The translations under genes were made by a program, and so were the position numbers. From Enterococcus pallens ATCC BAA-351 (GTDB lineage: Bacteria > Bacillota > Bacilli > Lactobacillales > Enterococcaceae), in assembly GCF_000407485.1 (NCBI RefSeq), contig NZ_ASWD01000006.1:1-64000 (forward strand): a stretch of DNA of 64,000 bases, given 5' to 3'. Positions 17,189 to 26,203 of the stretch are shown piece by piece. The notes under the pieces are model-generated. The model did not search any database. It had not been told where the DNA came from and saw only the letters and a list, made by a program, of their open reading frames with translations. Position 1 is the stretch's first letter, and the number at the start of each line of letters is the position of its first letter.

Positions 17189-17231
17189 AAAAAAAACGAC
17201 CTGCTTAACTTGAGAAGTTAAGTAGATCGTT
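17189..17231 (-). terminator. terminator of the YutD-NagD-TIGR01906 operon
   Basis: Stem AACGACCTGCTTAACTT (17195-17211) pairs with AAGTTAAGTAGATCGTT (17215-17231). A T-run follows on the minus strand. Confidence 0.85.
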
Positions 17232-17253
17232 CAAAAATTTATTCAATATTTTT

Positions 17254-17895
17254 TCAGGGATTAAGCTTTTTTAAGGCATATTTCCCAATCACAATTTGCA
17301 AAATGAAGAATATTTCTAATAACACAAAAAACAGAATAAAGCTATGCAAGAAAAATTCTTCTGGTAATACATTGATAATTGGATCTGTTGCTGGATTAAA
17401 AATCCAGGCATCATTGTTAAAAAAGATACCATGGAAAGCAACAAAGAAGCGATCAAAGCCCATTGCCATCACGACTGCAATAATTAATGGCACACCTACA
17501 GCAATTTTAAAAGGCTGAATCAACGTCCACAACCGTTTATTCCTAATCAAATGGCGTATATAGAGAATACTGGGAATCAGGCTAACTAAGAATACGCCGT
17601 AATTCAATAGAAACAAACGTTTAACCTCATAAAAATGCAACGCACCACTGGCGGAAACTGGAAAGTCCGGCAGTTGCAACTCAGCGATCCACGGCAGATT
17701 CAAATAGCGCATCAGCTGATCAAAGTTAGTCAGCAATTCTTTCTCAGATAAGCTGGTATAGTTTAACAGCTTCAAATGCTGAATATCCCACTGATACAAC
17801 CAGCGAGCATTAATCGTTAACGTAATCGCCAAGGTCAACAAAGTTAACAGCCAAAAGACCAGGCCGACTTTTTCCCAACGCTGCCAGCTACGCAT
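17254..17895 (-). CDS. TIGR01906-type integral membrane protein
   Basis: A 213-aa membrane protein with four to five hydrophobic segments (VGLVFWLLTLLTLAITLTI, FLLNYGVFLVSLIPSILYI, VGVPLIIAVVMAMGF, FFLHSFILFFVLLEIFFIL). The pattern of one N-terminal helix, an external loop with WxxxDIQHL, and three further helices fits the TIGR01906 family, whose role is unknown. I use the ATG at 17895, which overlaps the end of the NagD-like gene by 8 nt (ATGCGTAG); the longer frame lies inside that gene. It is the last gene of a four-gene conserved Lactobacillales cluster. Confidence 0.82.
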   Translation of the reverse strand: MRSWQRWEKVGLVFWLLTLLTLAITLTINARWLYQWDIQHLKLLNYTSLSEKELLTNFDQLMRYLNLPWIAELQLPDFPVSASGALHFYEVKRLFLLNYGVFLVSLIPSILYIRHLIRNKRLWTLIQPFKIAVGVPLIIAVVMAMGFDRFFVAFHGIFFNNDAWIFNPATDPIINVLPEEFFLHSFILFFVLLEIFFILQIVIGKYALKKLNP

Positions 17896-18658
17896 CAAAA
17901 TCCCACTCATCCAATGAATCGACAATATAGGTAGGCGGAACAGGCAAGTTCGGAACATCTTCCTTCTGAGTGAAGCCTGAAAGAACCAGTAACGAATCGA
18001 TTCCGTTATCAATTCCTGCTCGAATGTCCGTCAGGTAATTATCCCCAACCATCACTACCTCTGACTTATCCAGCCCTAAAAGCTCCACAGCCTTATCCAT
18101 GATAATCGCTTCCGGCTTTCCAATATAGATTGCCTTTTGTTGGGTCGAGGTTTCCAAGAAGGCGATCACTGCGCCTGCTCCAGGAAGTAGTCCCCGTTCA
18201 GTGGGAATATTCTTATCAGGATTGGTTCCAATAAACATCGCGCCCTTTTGAATCGCTAAAGTAGCAGTAACAAATTTTTCATAGGTCACTTCATTATCCA
18301 AGCCCACTACCACATAATCAGGTGCTGCTTCTTCCCATTCAAAGCCCGCGGCTAGAATCGGTTCCCGCAAGCCCGGCTCGCCAATAATATAAACCTTGTT
18401 TCCTTTACCGGCAGCCTGCATAAAATCAATAGTAGCCAAGGTTGCTGTGTAGACCGTGTCAGCCGTTACATGAATATCAAATTCATTTGCTAAACGAGCA
18501 GCAACGGTTTCAGGAGATTTGGTTGTATTATTTGTCAAAAAACGGAAAGGAATCTGACGCTGCTGCAGCTGTTCAACAAACCGGCGACCAGCAGGTATCG
18601 GTTCCTTCCCGCGATAAATCGTACCATCTAAATCAATCAAATAGCCTTTGTATTTCAT
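17888..18658 (-). CDS. NagD-like HAD-superfamily phosphatase (TIGR01457 type)
   Basis: A 256-aa cytosolic HAD phosphatase. Motif I is YLIDLDGTIYRG, motif II FLTNNTTKSPE, motif III IYIGKPEAIIM and motif IV MVGDNYLTDIRAGIDNGI; the cap is of the NagD/C2 type. Substrates in this family are small phosphorylated metabolites and are not predictable here. The ATG at 18658 lies just after the YutD stop; the upstream open frame is inside yutD. It is coupled to the TIGR01906 gene downstream. Confidence 0.88.
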   Translation of the reverse strand: MKYKGYLIDLDGTIYRGKEPIPAGRRFVEQLQQRQIPFRFLTNNTTKSPETVAARLANEFDIHVTADTVYTATLATIDFMQAAGKGNKVYIIGEPGLREPILAAGFEWEEAAPDYVVVGLDNEVTYEKFVTATLAIQKGAMFIGTNPDKNIPTERGLLPGAGAVIAFLETSTQQKAIYIGKPEAIIMDKAVELLGLDKSEVVMVGDNYLTDIRAGIDNGIDSLLVLSGFTQKEDVPNLPVPPTYIVDSLDEWDFDA

Positions 18659-18662
18659 CGTC

Positions 18663-19253
18663 TTACTCTTCTCTTTGACGAATGACAAAACGTCCATCGT
18701 TTTCTTTAGTCTTCATTGCAGTTTCTTTTTTAGGCTTGCGATTTTTGATCACCGGTTTTTTCTTCGGAGTTTCCTTAACTGGCGCCTTCTTTTCTTCAAT
18801 ATGGGCCTGGTTAGTATTCCGGCGTTTTTTACGCTTTTTACGGTTGCTGTTTTGCCGTTTGCCGCCTACTCGTTCAATGACAAAATACGCACAGCCAAAG
18901 TTGCAATATTCATATAAATAATCTTCTAATGTATCAATACGTTGTTCTGGATTGCTTTTGCGATCATCTGCTCGGAAAAAGCCCTTTAAGCGCAATTGAT
19001 CGTAGCCCCAATCACCGACAATATAATCATAACGAGAGAGCACCTCGCTAAAGCGTTCGCCTAACCGTTCTGCATCAAAGCCTTCGCGATAATCTACCAC
19101 TATTCGGTATTGACGTTCACCAATCAATAAGTTCGTCTCGTCTACACGTGTGACAAGCTCCCCTTTTTTCTTTTCTTCAGCGGGGGCCTCGACGATTTCC
19201 TCCAACGCTTCTGCCACTTCATCAGTCACAGTTTTCTTTTCTTTAGTTGTCAT
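18663..19253 (-). CDS. YutD family protein
   Basis: A 196-aa member of the YutD (DUF1027) family. The conserved core is near residues 40-130: YRIVVDYREGFDAERLGERFSEVLSRYDYIVGDWGYDQLRLKGFF (landmarks DYREGFD and GDWGYDQLRLKGF), then DYLYEYCNFGCAYFVIER. The C-terminal 65 residues are Lys/Arg-rich and look disordered, suggesting nucleic-acid or ribosome contact. The function is unknown. It is 5' of the NagD-like gene, as in related genomes. Confidence 0.85.
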   Translation of the reverse strand: MTTKEKKTVTDEVAEALEEIVEAPAEEKKKGELVTRVDETNLLIGERQYRIVVDYREGFDAERLGERFSEVLSRYDYIVGDWGYDQLRLKGFFRADDRKSNPEQRIDTLEDYLYEYCNFGCAYFVIERVGGKRQNSNRKKRKKRRNTNQAHIEEKKAPVKETPKKKPVIKNRKPKKETAMKTKENDGRFVIRQREE

Positions 19254-19287
19254 CGTTTCACCACCTGTCTGCTATTATACCTTGTTT

Positions 19288-20670
19288 TCATTGGATTGGG
19301 TAGTGAGCTTTTAGATAGTCCCCTAAGACACTGCGAATAAACTCAGGGAATAAAAACTCATACTCACCAGCAATTTCAATCGTTGGAAAGAACGGCAAGA
19401 ACATATAATGATCCACTGTAGCAATAGTATAGCGTGCCGTAGGATCAATGGGCTCGCCCAGCCAGCAAACTTGACGATTTACCGAGTCATAAGATAAGCC
19501 TTCATAAACCAAATGGCCGAAGACCTTGCCGCGAAAGCCCATGCCGATGACTGGAAAGTTGATTAAAAAATGACGGTTTTTCTCCATCTCTAAAATTAAG
19601 CGAATCAACTCCTTGCCAGAAAAGGTCACTCGGATTAGATGCATTGGATGAGGTAAAGCGGTATGCAGCTGATCCTGATTAACGATTCCAGCTGGAAGAT
19701 CACTCAAAAAAAGACCAGAATTCAAAATAGCTACATCTGTCCCAGCCTTTTCTTTGACTGCTTTCAACGTATATTCAATCATAGGATGCTCAGCATGAAT
19801 GTCGGCACTCATAGCAAACGGCAGGTCAGCTACAACCTTCTCTGACAACAACCGATGGCCTTCACTTAAATACCCAGCAATTTCCGCTTGATCTTCAGGT
19901 AACTCCAGCATTTTATCTGTCGCGTACGTATGGGCAGAGGTTCGGATAATCTGATGCTCTTCATCCAGATAAATGTGCACTTCCCCCACATAATAACCAT
20001 ATTTGCCTGCTGCCGCTACCTGTACCTTACCAATCTGTTCGCCCCGTTCAAATAAATGATGGGTATGGGAACCTAAGATGATGTCAATCTCAGGATGTGT
20101 TCGAGCGATGTAGCGATCTTCACTTATTCCTAAATGACTCATTAACACCAAAACATCCACTTGTGGCCGTAAGCTCGCAATTAAATCCGGCAGCATATCC
20201 TCCACTTGGCGAATATCCCAGCCATTAGGATTATAAGTTAATGGGAAGGGCGCAGTCAGAGCCAGTAAGCCTACCTTTGTTCCGCTTTCTGTAGTGATAA
20301 TCTTATATACCTGCGACCAATCAGGCGCCTGTAACGTGGGCTTATCAAACAAATTGTCTAAGATCACATCAAAATTAGCCTCATCGTATAAGTGGTTTAA
20401 GTCGTCCTTTGAGTTTCCCACCCCCTCATTGTTACCGATTGTTGCTGCATCATAACCAATTTGATTCATCAGTTCTACATTGGCTTGCCCGTTAGTTGCT
20501 TCAGTCAGCGGGTGCCAACGATCGACAAAGTCTCCAAGATCCACTGTAATCACCGCTTGATTGTTCCGTCGATCCTCCTGTTGGCGCGTGTGCAAAAAGC
20601 GGCGAATCTTCGGCCAATTTTCAAGATGAGAATGTAGATCGTTCGTATGTAAAAGGATAATTTTTTCCAT
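19288..20670 (-). CDS. bifunctional UDP-sugar hydrolase/5'-nucleotidase family metallophosphatase (YunD-like)
   Basis: A 460-aa calcineurin-like phosphoesterase. Metal-binding motifs: LLHTNDLHSHLE, VDLGDFVDRW, GNNEGVGNS in place of the usual GNHE, LMSHLGISEDR and LGSHTHH. A C-terminal 5'-nucleotidase substrate domain follows (residues 270-460). There is no signal peptide, so it is the cytoplasmic YunD type rather than the secreted UshA type. The GNNE variant replaces the family His with Asn, as seen in YunD proteins. The substrate is unknown. Confidence 0.87.
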   Translation of the reverse strand: MEKIILLHTNDLHSHLENWPKIRRFLHTRQQEDRRNNQAVITVDLGDFVDRWHPLTEATNGQANVELMNQIGYDAATIGNNEGVGNSKDDLNHLYDEANFDVILDNLFDKPTLQAPDWSQVYKIITTESGTKVGLLALTAPFPLTYNPNGWDIRQVEDMLPDLIASLRPQVDVLVLMSHLGISEDRYIARTHPEIDIILGSHTHHLFERGEQIGKVQVAAAGKYGYYVGEVHIYLDEEHQIIRTSAHTYATDKMLELPEDQAEIAGYLSEGHRLLSEKVVADLPFAMSADIHAEHPMIEYTLKAVKEKAGTDVAILNSGLFLSDLPAGIVNQDQLHTALPHPMHLIRVTFSGKELIRLILEMEKNRHFLINFPVIGMGFRGKVFGHLVYEGLSYDSVNRQVCWLGEPIDPTARYTIATVDHYMFLPFFPTIEIAGEYEFLFPEFIRSVLGDYLKAHYPIQ

Positions 20671-20754
20671 AATTTCGCTTCTCTCTTACCGGTTTTTGTT
20701 GGTTCTATAGTACCATAACCGTAATCTATTTATTGAATGGGAGGCATTAAATCC

Positions 20755-21210
20755 ATGAAATTTGAAACTTCTTTAGGCACTTTGTGGTTGGATGCTAATG
20801 AACAGGCATTGACTGCTGTTTCCTACACCGAGATTTCTGAATCAAAGATCGCAAATCAAGATATACTTAAACAAGCAAAAGAAGAAATCTTGCTGTTTCT
20901 CGAGGGCCAGCTGACAATCTTCACTGTACCTTATGAATTTACTTATGGCACTGCATTCCAACAAGAAGTTTGGCAAGCCCTTGCACAAATTCCGTACGGC
21001 AAGACCTGCTGTTACCAAGACATTGCGGAACAAATCCAGCGACCAAAAGCGGTTCGGGCAATTGGACAGGCCAATCGAAAAAATCCCTTGCCCATTATTA
21101 TTCCTTGTCATCGAGTGATTGGTAAAAGCGGTCAGCTTACTGGCTATTCCGGCTCAAGTGCAGAAGGCTTGGCGATTAAGCAGCAGCTATTGACAATCGA
21201 ACTAAATTAA
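20755..21210 (+). CDS. ogt: methylated-DNA--[protein]-cysteine S-methyltransferase
   Basis: A 151-aa suicide DNA repair protein that removes the methyl group from O6-methylguanine. It has the active-site motif PIIIPCHRVIGKSG with the acceptor Cys, the helix-turn-helix stretch YQDIAEQIQRPKAVRAIGQA, and TGYSG near the end. The ATG at 20755 has GGGAGG about 10 nt upstream and begins MKFETSLGTLWL; an ATG six codons upstream overlaps that ribosome site. It is divergent from the YunD-like gene, with a strong terminator after it. Confidence 0.93.
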   Translation: MKFETSLGTLWLDANEQALTAVSYTEISESKIANQDILKQAKEEILLFLEGQLTIFTVPYEFTYGTAFQQEVWQALAQIPYGKTCCYQDIAEQIQRPKAVRAIGQANRKNPLPIIIPCHRVIGKSGQLTGYSGSSAEGLAIKQQLLTIELN

Positions 21211-21212
21211 AA

Positions 21213-21292
21213 TAAAAAACGAATTACATTAGTATAGCCCTCATCCAAGCTAGGATGAATAGAGCTGATGCTAATCGTAATTCGTTTTTTCT
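21213..21292. terminator. terminator after ogt
   Basis: Stem AAAAACGAATTAC and ATTAG at the left pair with CTAAT and GTAATTCGTTTTT at the right (about 21215-21290). An inner hairpin (CTCATCC...GGATGA) is also possible. It ends in a T-run on the plus strand. Confidence 0.8.
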
Positions 21293-21305
21293 GGATACTG
21301 CGTAA

Positions 21306-21389
21306 TGCGGCCGAGAAGACTCGAACTTCCACGATATTGCTACCACTAGCGCCTGAAGCTAGCGCGTCTGCCAATTCCGCCACGACCGC
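21306..21389 (-). tRNA. tRNA-Leu (anticodon CAG)
   Basis: An 84-nt tRNA with a long variable arm. The acceptor stem is GCGGTCG/CGGCCGC; the D arm contains TGGCGGAATTGGCAGACGC; the anticodon stem is CTAGC/GCTAG around the loop TTCAGGC, anticodon CAG; the T loop is GTTCGAGTC. CCA is not encoded. It lies between the AI-2E transporter gene and the ogt terminator. Confidence 0.96.
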
Positions 21390-21450
21390 ATGAATCTAGA
21401 GTAAAACAAAGCTTGGAATTTTGCAATGATTTTTATTCTAAATATCAAAA

Positions 21451-22641
21451 TTAGTCGTTAATATATTCCTCCTGCGAAAATTCAGTATCTTCATATTCGC
21501 CATCGTCCTTGCCATAATAGCGATTATAGCGTTGTTTGAACTTGCGAAACAGGAAGACGCCGAAAGCTTTGATGACTGCATATGTCGGTACTCCAAAAAC
21601 TAATCCGAACAGCCCAAACAGATTCCCCATAACTAATAAGACCAATACAATCGTCACCGGATGAACCCGCAGCTGTTCCCCTAATACTTTTGGTTCAATG
21701 ACATTCCCATTTAGCACTTGCTCCACAATCCAGACAACAATTAAAGCCAGCAGCATTTGGAAGGACTCCAACAAGGCAATCACCGCACAAGGAATAAAGG
21801 CGATGAACGGTCCAATGTAAGGGATGAACGACGTAATCGTCACTAACAATGACAAGGGCAAGGCATAAGGCATACCAATAATTAGGAAACCAACAAAGAC
21901 AATCACACCATTTGCCAGAGCGACAATAAACTGTCCTTTTAAATAGTTGCCGACTTGAATATCCAGAATTCCTCCAAGCTCGTTGGCATCGTCCCTAAAT
22001 TTTGGTGGCAGCAGCTTCAAAAAGTAGTGCTTGAACTTTTTAACATCCTTTAATAAGAAAAACGCAATAATTGGGGCCGTCAGCAAGATCACAAAAAAAC
22101 CGCTAACTGTAGAAAAAATATTGCCCACAAATTGTTGAATATCTCCTAATGAATCCGATAAGACATTAATAACCTGTCCAACTACATCCTCTAAAGAGCC
22201 AAAAACATCTTGAACCGGCTCTTCAACAATCGTTCCAGCAACAAAGTTTTGAACAGTATTGTTGAAGTTATCGACATGCTGCGGAAAATCAGTAATTAAG
22301 CTAAAGGTCTGGCTATAGAGCTTAGGAACAGCCCAAATCCCAAAAGCAATCATCAGTAGAATCAGCACTAGGCCAATTCCAACAATCGTATAAATTCGCT
22401 TAACCCCTTTTCCCTCAAAGTAATTAACAATGGGGTCTAATAAGTAGTAAAAGATCAAAGCAAGTAACACCGGCGCAAATAAGGTTCCCAAAATAATTCC
22501 TATTGGTTCAAAAATGAAGCGCACCAAGTAGAAAATAAAGATTAATGCTCCTACCAGTACACCGGCAATTAAAGTAAAAATCAAGTTGCGGCCACCGATA
22601 AATTGGATCCAGCGGGTCGTCTTTGTCGAAGGTCGTTCCAT
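21451..22641 (-). CDS. AI-2E family transporter (UPF0118 permease)
   Basis: A 396-aa polytopic membrane protein with seven to eight helices. It has the family landmarks LLDPIVNYFEGKGVKRIYTI, FLLKDVKKFKHYFLKLLPP, SFIPYIGPFIAFIPCAVIALL and NVIEPKVLGEQLRVHPVTIV. The acidic tail (DDGEYEDTEFSQEE) is cytosolic. Family members export small molecules or ions, including Na+(Li+)/H+ antiporters and proposed AI-2 exporters; the substrate cannot be told from sequence. A paralogue is at 24286-25416. Confidence 0.88.
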   Translation of the reverse strand: MERPSTKTTRWIQFIGGRNLIFTLIAGVLVGALIFIFYLVRFIFEPIGIILGTLFAPVLLALIFYYLLDPIVNYFEGKGVKRIYTIVGIGLVLILLMIAFGIWAVPKLYSQTFSLITDFPQHVDNFNNTVQNFVAGTIVEEPVQDVFGSLEDVVGQVINVLSDSLGDIQQFVGNIFSTVSGFFVILLTAPIIAFFLLKDVKKFKHYFLKLLPPKFRDDANELGGILDIQVGNYLKGQFIVALANGVIVFVGFLIIGMPYALPLSLLVTITSFIPYIGPFIAFIPCAVIALLESFQMLLALIVVWIVEQVLNGNVIEPKVLGEQLRVHPVTIVLVLLVMGNLFGLFGLVFGVPTYAVIKAFGVFLFRKFKQRYNRYYGKDDGEYEDTEFSQEEYIND

Positions 22642-22683
22642 TTTTTATCAAATCCTTTTTCTTTTATTGTAACGAAACAATCA

Positions 22684-22711
22684 CTATCCCACAAAAAAAA
22701 GGCCTGTAGCA
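22684..22711 (-). terminator. terminator of the SPFH-YxjI operon
   Basis: Stem AAAGGCCTG pairs with CAGACCTTT with one mismatch. A T-run follows on the minus strand, just beyond the gene ending at 22717. Confidence 0.75.
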
Positions 22712-22716
22712 GACCT

Positions 22717-23205
22717 TTAGTTGTTATTAGCCGAACGTTCATCCTCTTTCACACGATCAATGGCAATCACTAGTGAAATAATTAAATGCTCGTAAGCCTC
22801 ATCCAAAATGGTAACCTCATAGGTATCGCCCCAGGAAATCCAGCGCTTATTAATATCAGCAATTCGTCGTCCATCTTTTTCCACAATGAAATCCATGTCC
22901 CACCAGTTGCCCTGTACCGACATTCCTTCTGCTTCAATCGAATAATGTGCCTTCAAAAAAGTCAGATGTTTAGCAATTTCGATCATTTCCTGACCGTCAA
23001 TTTCTACAAAGAATTTTGGCAGTAAGTTAATCGTCTTTTTTGTGATTTTGCTGATTTCTCGTCCTTGTTCATCCTCAATTCGAAAGGTTTTAGGAATTTT
23101 CAGAAAGCTTCCTTCCACATAGTAGCGCGGGTTCTCCTGTTCATCCATCACTGTAAACTTTTCACCAATACTGAATACCTTTTGCTTAATATAAAGCTTT
23201 TTCAT
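22717..23205 (-). CDS. LURP-one-related/YxjI family protein
   Basis: A 162-aa protein of the YxjI/LURP-one fold (tubby-like beta barrel). Visible repeats of beta strands: KQKVFSIGEKFTVMDEQENPRYYVEGSF, FRIEDEQGREISKI, KAHYSIEAEGMSVQGNWWDMDF and VTILDEAYEHLIISLVIAID (landmarks only). It overlaps the SPFH gene by 4 nt (ATGA). The function is unknown; tubby-like folds may bind lipids, which would fit a partner of a membrane SPFH protein, but that is inference. Confidence 0.82.
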   Translation of the reverse strand: MKKLYIKQKVFSIGEKFTVMDEQENPRYYVEGSFLKIPKTFRIEDEQGREISKITKKTINLLPKFFVEIDGQEMIEIAKHLTFLKAHYSIEAEGMSVQGNWWDMDFIVEKDGRRIADINKRWISWGDTYEVTILDEAYEHLIISLVIAIDRVKEDERSANNN

Positions 23206-24095
23206 GATTTGCTGCCTCCTGTCTTGGAATTGTCACTCATGTCACCAGTATTAATAACTGGCTGAGTACCTTTGTCGGTAATAATTGAAACCAGCAGATT
23301 ATTGATTAATTGAACCTTTCGATCATCGGTAAATTGGATATCCTGCCCATCCTCAATTTGTTCAAGAGCCATTTGAGTCATAGTCACGGCTCCTTCAACA
23401 ATCGTTTGGCGAGCTGAAAGAATCGCACGAGCCTGTTGACGCTGCAGCATTGCATTGGCAATTTCTGTTGCATAAGCCAAATGGTTCAATCGGGTTTCAA
23501 TCACTTCGACACCAGCAATTGCCAAACGTTCCTGTAATTCCTTGGCTAATTCCTCAGAAACCTTGGTAGTATTCCCCCGTAAAGTCAGGTCATCCTCATT
23601 AAAGGTATCATAAGGATACTGTGAAGCAATGTGACGAATCGCTGTCTCACTTTGAATCTCGACAAAATCTAAATAGTAATCCACATCAAACAGTGCTTTG
23701 GCAGTATCAACAACCTTGTATACCACAACTGCCGAAATTTCAATCGGATTCCCGTCTGAATCATTCACTTTCAACAGCGAGCTGTTAAAGTTGCGTACCT
23801 TCATAGACACTTTGATTTTTTGTGTCAAAGGAGTTGTCACAAACAGACCATTTTCCTTGATCGTTCCAACATATTTTCCAAAAAACAAAACCGCTTTAGC
23901 CTGATTGGGACTAACAATAGTCAACGAACTAATGAACAAGAAGGAAATCCCCCATAAAATTACGGCTAAAATAATTAATCCCACTCGATTAGTTGTACTT
24001 CCTTGATAAACAAACCAAACACCTGCAATCATAATTAAAACTAACACCAATAAAGCGGCATATCCGTTTACATGGAAGGCCTTTTTCTCTTTCAC
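23202..24095 (-). CDS. SPFH-domain (band 7/stomatin-like) membrane protein
   Basis: A 297-aa protein with two N-terminal membrane segments (AALLVLVLIMIAGVWFVYQG and VGLIILAVILWGISFLF) and an SPFH domain at about residues 60-260 (IVSPNQAKAVLFFGKYVGTI, VVVYKVVDTAKALFDV, ETAIRHIASQYPYDTF, GVEVIETRLNHLAYATEIANAM). Such proteins organise membrane microdomains or hold proteases. I use the GTG at 24095, 8 nt from GGAGG; the TTG starts upstream overlap the ribosome site. It is co-transcribed with the YxjI-like gene. Confidence 0.87.
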   Translation of the reverse strand: MKEKKAFHVNGYAALLVLVLIMIAGVWFVYQGSTTNRVGLIILAVILWGISFLFISSLTIVSPNQAKAVLFFGKYVGTIKENGLFVTTPLTQKIKVSMKVRNFNSSLLKVNDSDGNPIEISAVVVYKVVDTAKALFDVDYYLDFVEIQSETAIRHIASQYPYDTFNEDDLTLRGNTTKVSEELAKELQERLAIAGVEVIETRLNHLAYATEIANAMLQRQQARAILSARQTIVEGAVTMTQMALEQIEDGQDIQFTDDRKVQLINNLLVSIITDKGTQPVINTGDMSDNSKTGGSKS

Positions 24096-24285
24096 TGCCA
24101 ACACCTCCAACTTATTTCCTACAGTGTACTCCTATGATTAAGCAGATTCAATAAAATAACCAGTAGCTTATTTTTTGAAAAGAATGTGGAAAGCTTCCCA
24201 AACTTTTTCTTTAATTTCTTAAAAAAAGATTTTTTCATTGCAGAATAAATGATAAGATGAAGCCATCATATAGAAGGAGGCTACT

Positions 24286-25416
24286 ATGCTCTCACGTTTC
24301 AAACAGTCGAAGTTGTTCTTCTGGACAGCCGAAATCGTCTTAACGATTATCGGAATTTACTTTATTTTGCAAATGCCTAATATTTTTGAACCCATTTTAG
24401 GCATGCTTTCAGCAGTGGTATTGCCCTTGCTGGTTGCCGGATTTCTTTATTACATGTTTGATCCCATCGTCGTATTTCTGGAAAAACGCGGTGTTCCCCG
24501 GGTCTTCGGCTTTCTAATTTCTTTTGTGATCATTGCGATTATTATTGTTTTAACAGCAATGAACGTGATTCCCCAATTAATTGAGCAAACGGTTCAGTTA
24601 ACACAGAACTTGCCGTTGTACGCTGAAGAAACTGGAAAATGGTTAACTGAGCTGGCTCAGAGAGACGAATTTAGAAACTTTAATTTGGAAGAGCAGCTGG
24701 CTTCGGCTAATCTCACCATTAACAATCTGATTAATTTGGCAATCGTTAGCGTGACCTCCAGTCTGTCGCGAATTGTCAGTGTCGCTATGCAATTTTTCGT
24801 GCTGCTGTTTACGGTTCCCTTCATTTTGATCTTTATGTTTAAGGATGGACACAAATTTCTTGATGCAATCTCACAATTTTTCCCGTTAACGATTCGCAAA
24901 GAACTGCGTCAAACTGTACGGGAGCTAAACGAAACACTGTCTGCTTACATCAGCAGTACCGTGTTGGATGCGTTTATTATCGGAATTTTGAGCTTTATTG
25001 CCATGACTATTTTTAAACAGCCGTATAGCTTATTGCTGGCGATTTTCTGTGGAGTCACCAATATTATTCCTTATGTTGGACCATTTATCGGGGCTGTGCC
25101 AGCGGTGATTGTAGGATTTTTTATCTCACCTTTGCAGGCGTTGTACATGGGGCTTTCTATTCTAGTCATTCAGCAGCTAGATGGGAACTTAATCAAACCA
25201 TTGCTGTTTGGTAAATCCTTGAATATTCACCCACTGACCATCATCTTAGTATTAATTGGTGCCGGAAGTGTCGCTGGAATCATTGGCATGCTGATTTGCA
25301 TTCCAGTCTATGCGGTAATCAAAACCTTAATTATTAATATTCATAAGATTTACCACATTCGTCGGGAAAGTCAACTCTTAAAAGACGATACGAGTTCTTC
25401 GAATACGTTACAATAA
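24286..25416 (+). CDS. AI-2E family transporter (UPF0118 permease), second copy
   Basis: A 376-aa paralogue of the transporter at 21451-22641, with the same landmarks: YYMFDPIVVFLEKRGVPRVFGF, FMFKDGHKFLDAISQFFP, NIIPYVGPFIGAVPAVIVGF and NLIKPLLFGKSLNIHPLTII. It has seven to eight helices. AGAAGGAGG precedes the ATG. It is monocistronic on the plus strand with its own terminator. Substrate unknown. Confidence 0.88.
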   Translation: MLSRFKQSKLFFWTAEIVLTIIGIYFILQMPNIFEPILGMLSAVVLPLLVAGFLYYMFDPIVVFLEKRGVPRVFGFLISFVIIAIIIVLTAMNVIPQLIEQTVQLTQNLPLYAEETGKWLTELAQRDEFRNFNLEEQLASANLTINNLINLAIVSVTSSLSRIVSVAMQFFVLLFTVPFILIFMFKDGHKFLDAISQFFPLTIRKELRQTVRELNETLSAYISSTVLDAFIIGILSFIAMTIFKQPYSLLLAIFCGVTNIIPYVGPFIGAVPAVIVGFFISPLQALYMGLSILVIQQLDGNLIKPLLFGKSLNIHPLTIILVLIGAGSVAGIIGMLICIPVYAVIKTLIINIHKIYHIRRESQLLKDDTSSSNTLQ

Positions 25417-25418
25417 AC

Positions 25419-25458
25419 AAAAAGCCCATGAAATCCAATTAGATTTCATGGGTTTTCT
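25419..25458. terminator. terminator after the second AI-2E transporter gene
   Basis: Stem AAGCCCATGAAATC pairs with GATTTCATGGGTTTT around the loop CAATTA, with A- and T-runs either side. It can serve the plus-strand transporter gene and the convergent gene ending at 25463. Confidence 0.85.
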
Positions 25459-25462
25459 GTAT

Positions 25463-25969
25463 TTAGAAACTGCCATAACAGTCTTTTGAAATAATTTGTC
25501 CAGAATCTTTTTCATAACGAATAGTAACGGAAATATAGCCGCCATCCTCTAAATCCTTTTCCCAGTCCGCATCAACAACCGTTGGTCTGGTTTCGTCGCC
25601 CTTGTGAGTATAGGTCCTTGTCGGTGGTCCAACAATGTCCACCAGCTCTTCATAAGAGCCGCCATGAGAATACGTTTCAGTTGAGATATCCTCTTCCTCA
25701 TCATACTCTACGTTGGTAGTTGCTACTTGAATGTCTTCATAGATACTGCGGTCCCAGTTCTTCACTTCATAAATATAGTCTAATGCTTCCTCTTCTTCAA
25801 GATATGCTTCATCGGCATAATCATTCGAAGCTATTGAGTTAGAGGAATTTAGCAAGTCACTGTCAGAAACTGCGATCCCTAAAATTATCAATGCGATCCC
25901 TGCTGCTATACTTAAACGCGGATGTCTTCCCGACCAAGTTTTCTTTTTAGGCGTTGCTTTTTTCATCAT
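25463..25969 (-). CDS. membrane-anchored hypothetical protein, 168 aa
   Basis: I do not recognise a precise family. The protein has a basic N-terminus, one membrane segment (SIAAGIALIILGIAVS), an acidic linker rich in Asp/Glu, and a C-terminal domain of about 85 residues (YSHGGSYEELVDIVGPPTRTYTHKG, then VTIRYEKDSGQIISKDCYG) that looks like the small extracellular folds of the SmpA/BLIP type. There is no lipobox Cys. The ATG at 25969 follows GAAGGGG; the longer open frame lacks a ribosome site. Probably surface-exposed. Confidence 0.68.
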   Translation of the reverse strand: MMKKATPKKKTWSGRHPRLSIAAGIALIILGIAVSDSDLLNSSNSIASNDYADEAYLEEEEALDYIYEVKNWDRSIYEDIQVATTNVEYDEEEDISTETYSHGGSYEELVDIVGPPTRTYTHKGDETRPTVVDADWEKDLEDGGYISVTIRYEKDSGQIISKDCYGSF

Positions 25970-26050
25970 ATCCGTCGCCCCTTCATTTTTTGCTGCTATT
26001 ACTCTTAATTTCATAATAGTATAAGGAAAGTAGGGAAAGCAATCTTTTTC

Positions 26051-26076
26051 GAAAAAAAAAACAGGCCTCAGCCTGT
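26051..26076 (-). terminator. terminator of the SRP RNA gene
   Basis: Stem ACAGGC pairs with GCCTGT around CTCA. It is followed by a run of T on the minus strand (26051-26060). Confidence 0.8.
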
Positions 26077-26093
26077 TGAATGGTTGTCTATTT

Positions 26094-26184
26094 AATTTCA
26101 GACACATGCCGGATCCTGCTTAGTGCTGCTTCCTTCCAGACCTGACACAATTCACAAGCCCGACATTGTCCTAGCCTTTCGGCA
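26094..26184 (-). ncRNA. ffs: signal recognition particle RNA (small bacterial type)
   Basis: On the minus strand the highly conserved SRP helix 8 core is present (GTCAGGTCTGGAAGGAAGCA then GCACTAAGC). It is flanked by complementary ends GCCGAAAGG...CCGGCATGTGTC. The length of about 90 nt fits the short SRP RNA of Lactobacillales. A -10 TATACT lies at 26191-26196 and a terminator follows at 26051-26076. Exact ends are estimated. Confidence 0.93.
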
Positions 26185-26203
26185 AAAAATAGTATAACAA
26201 ATT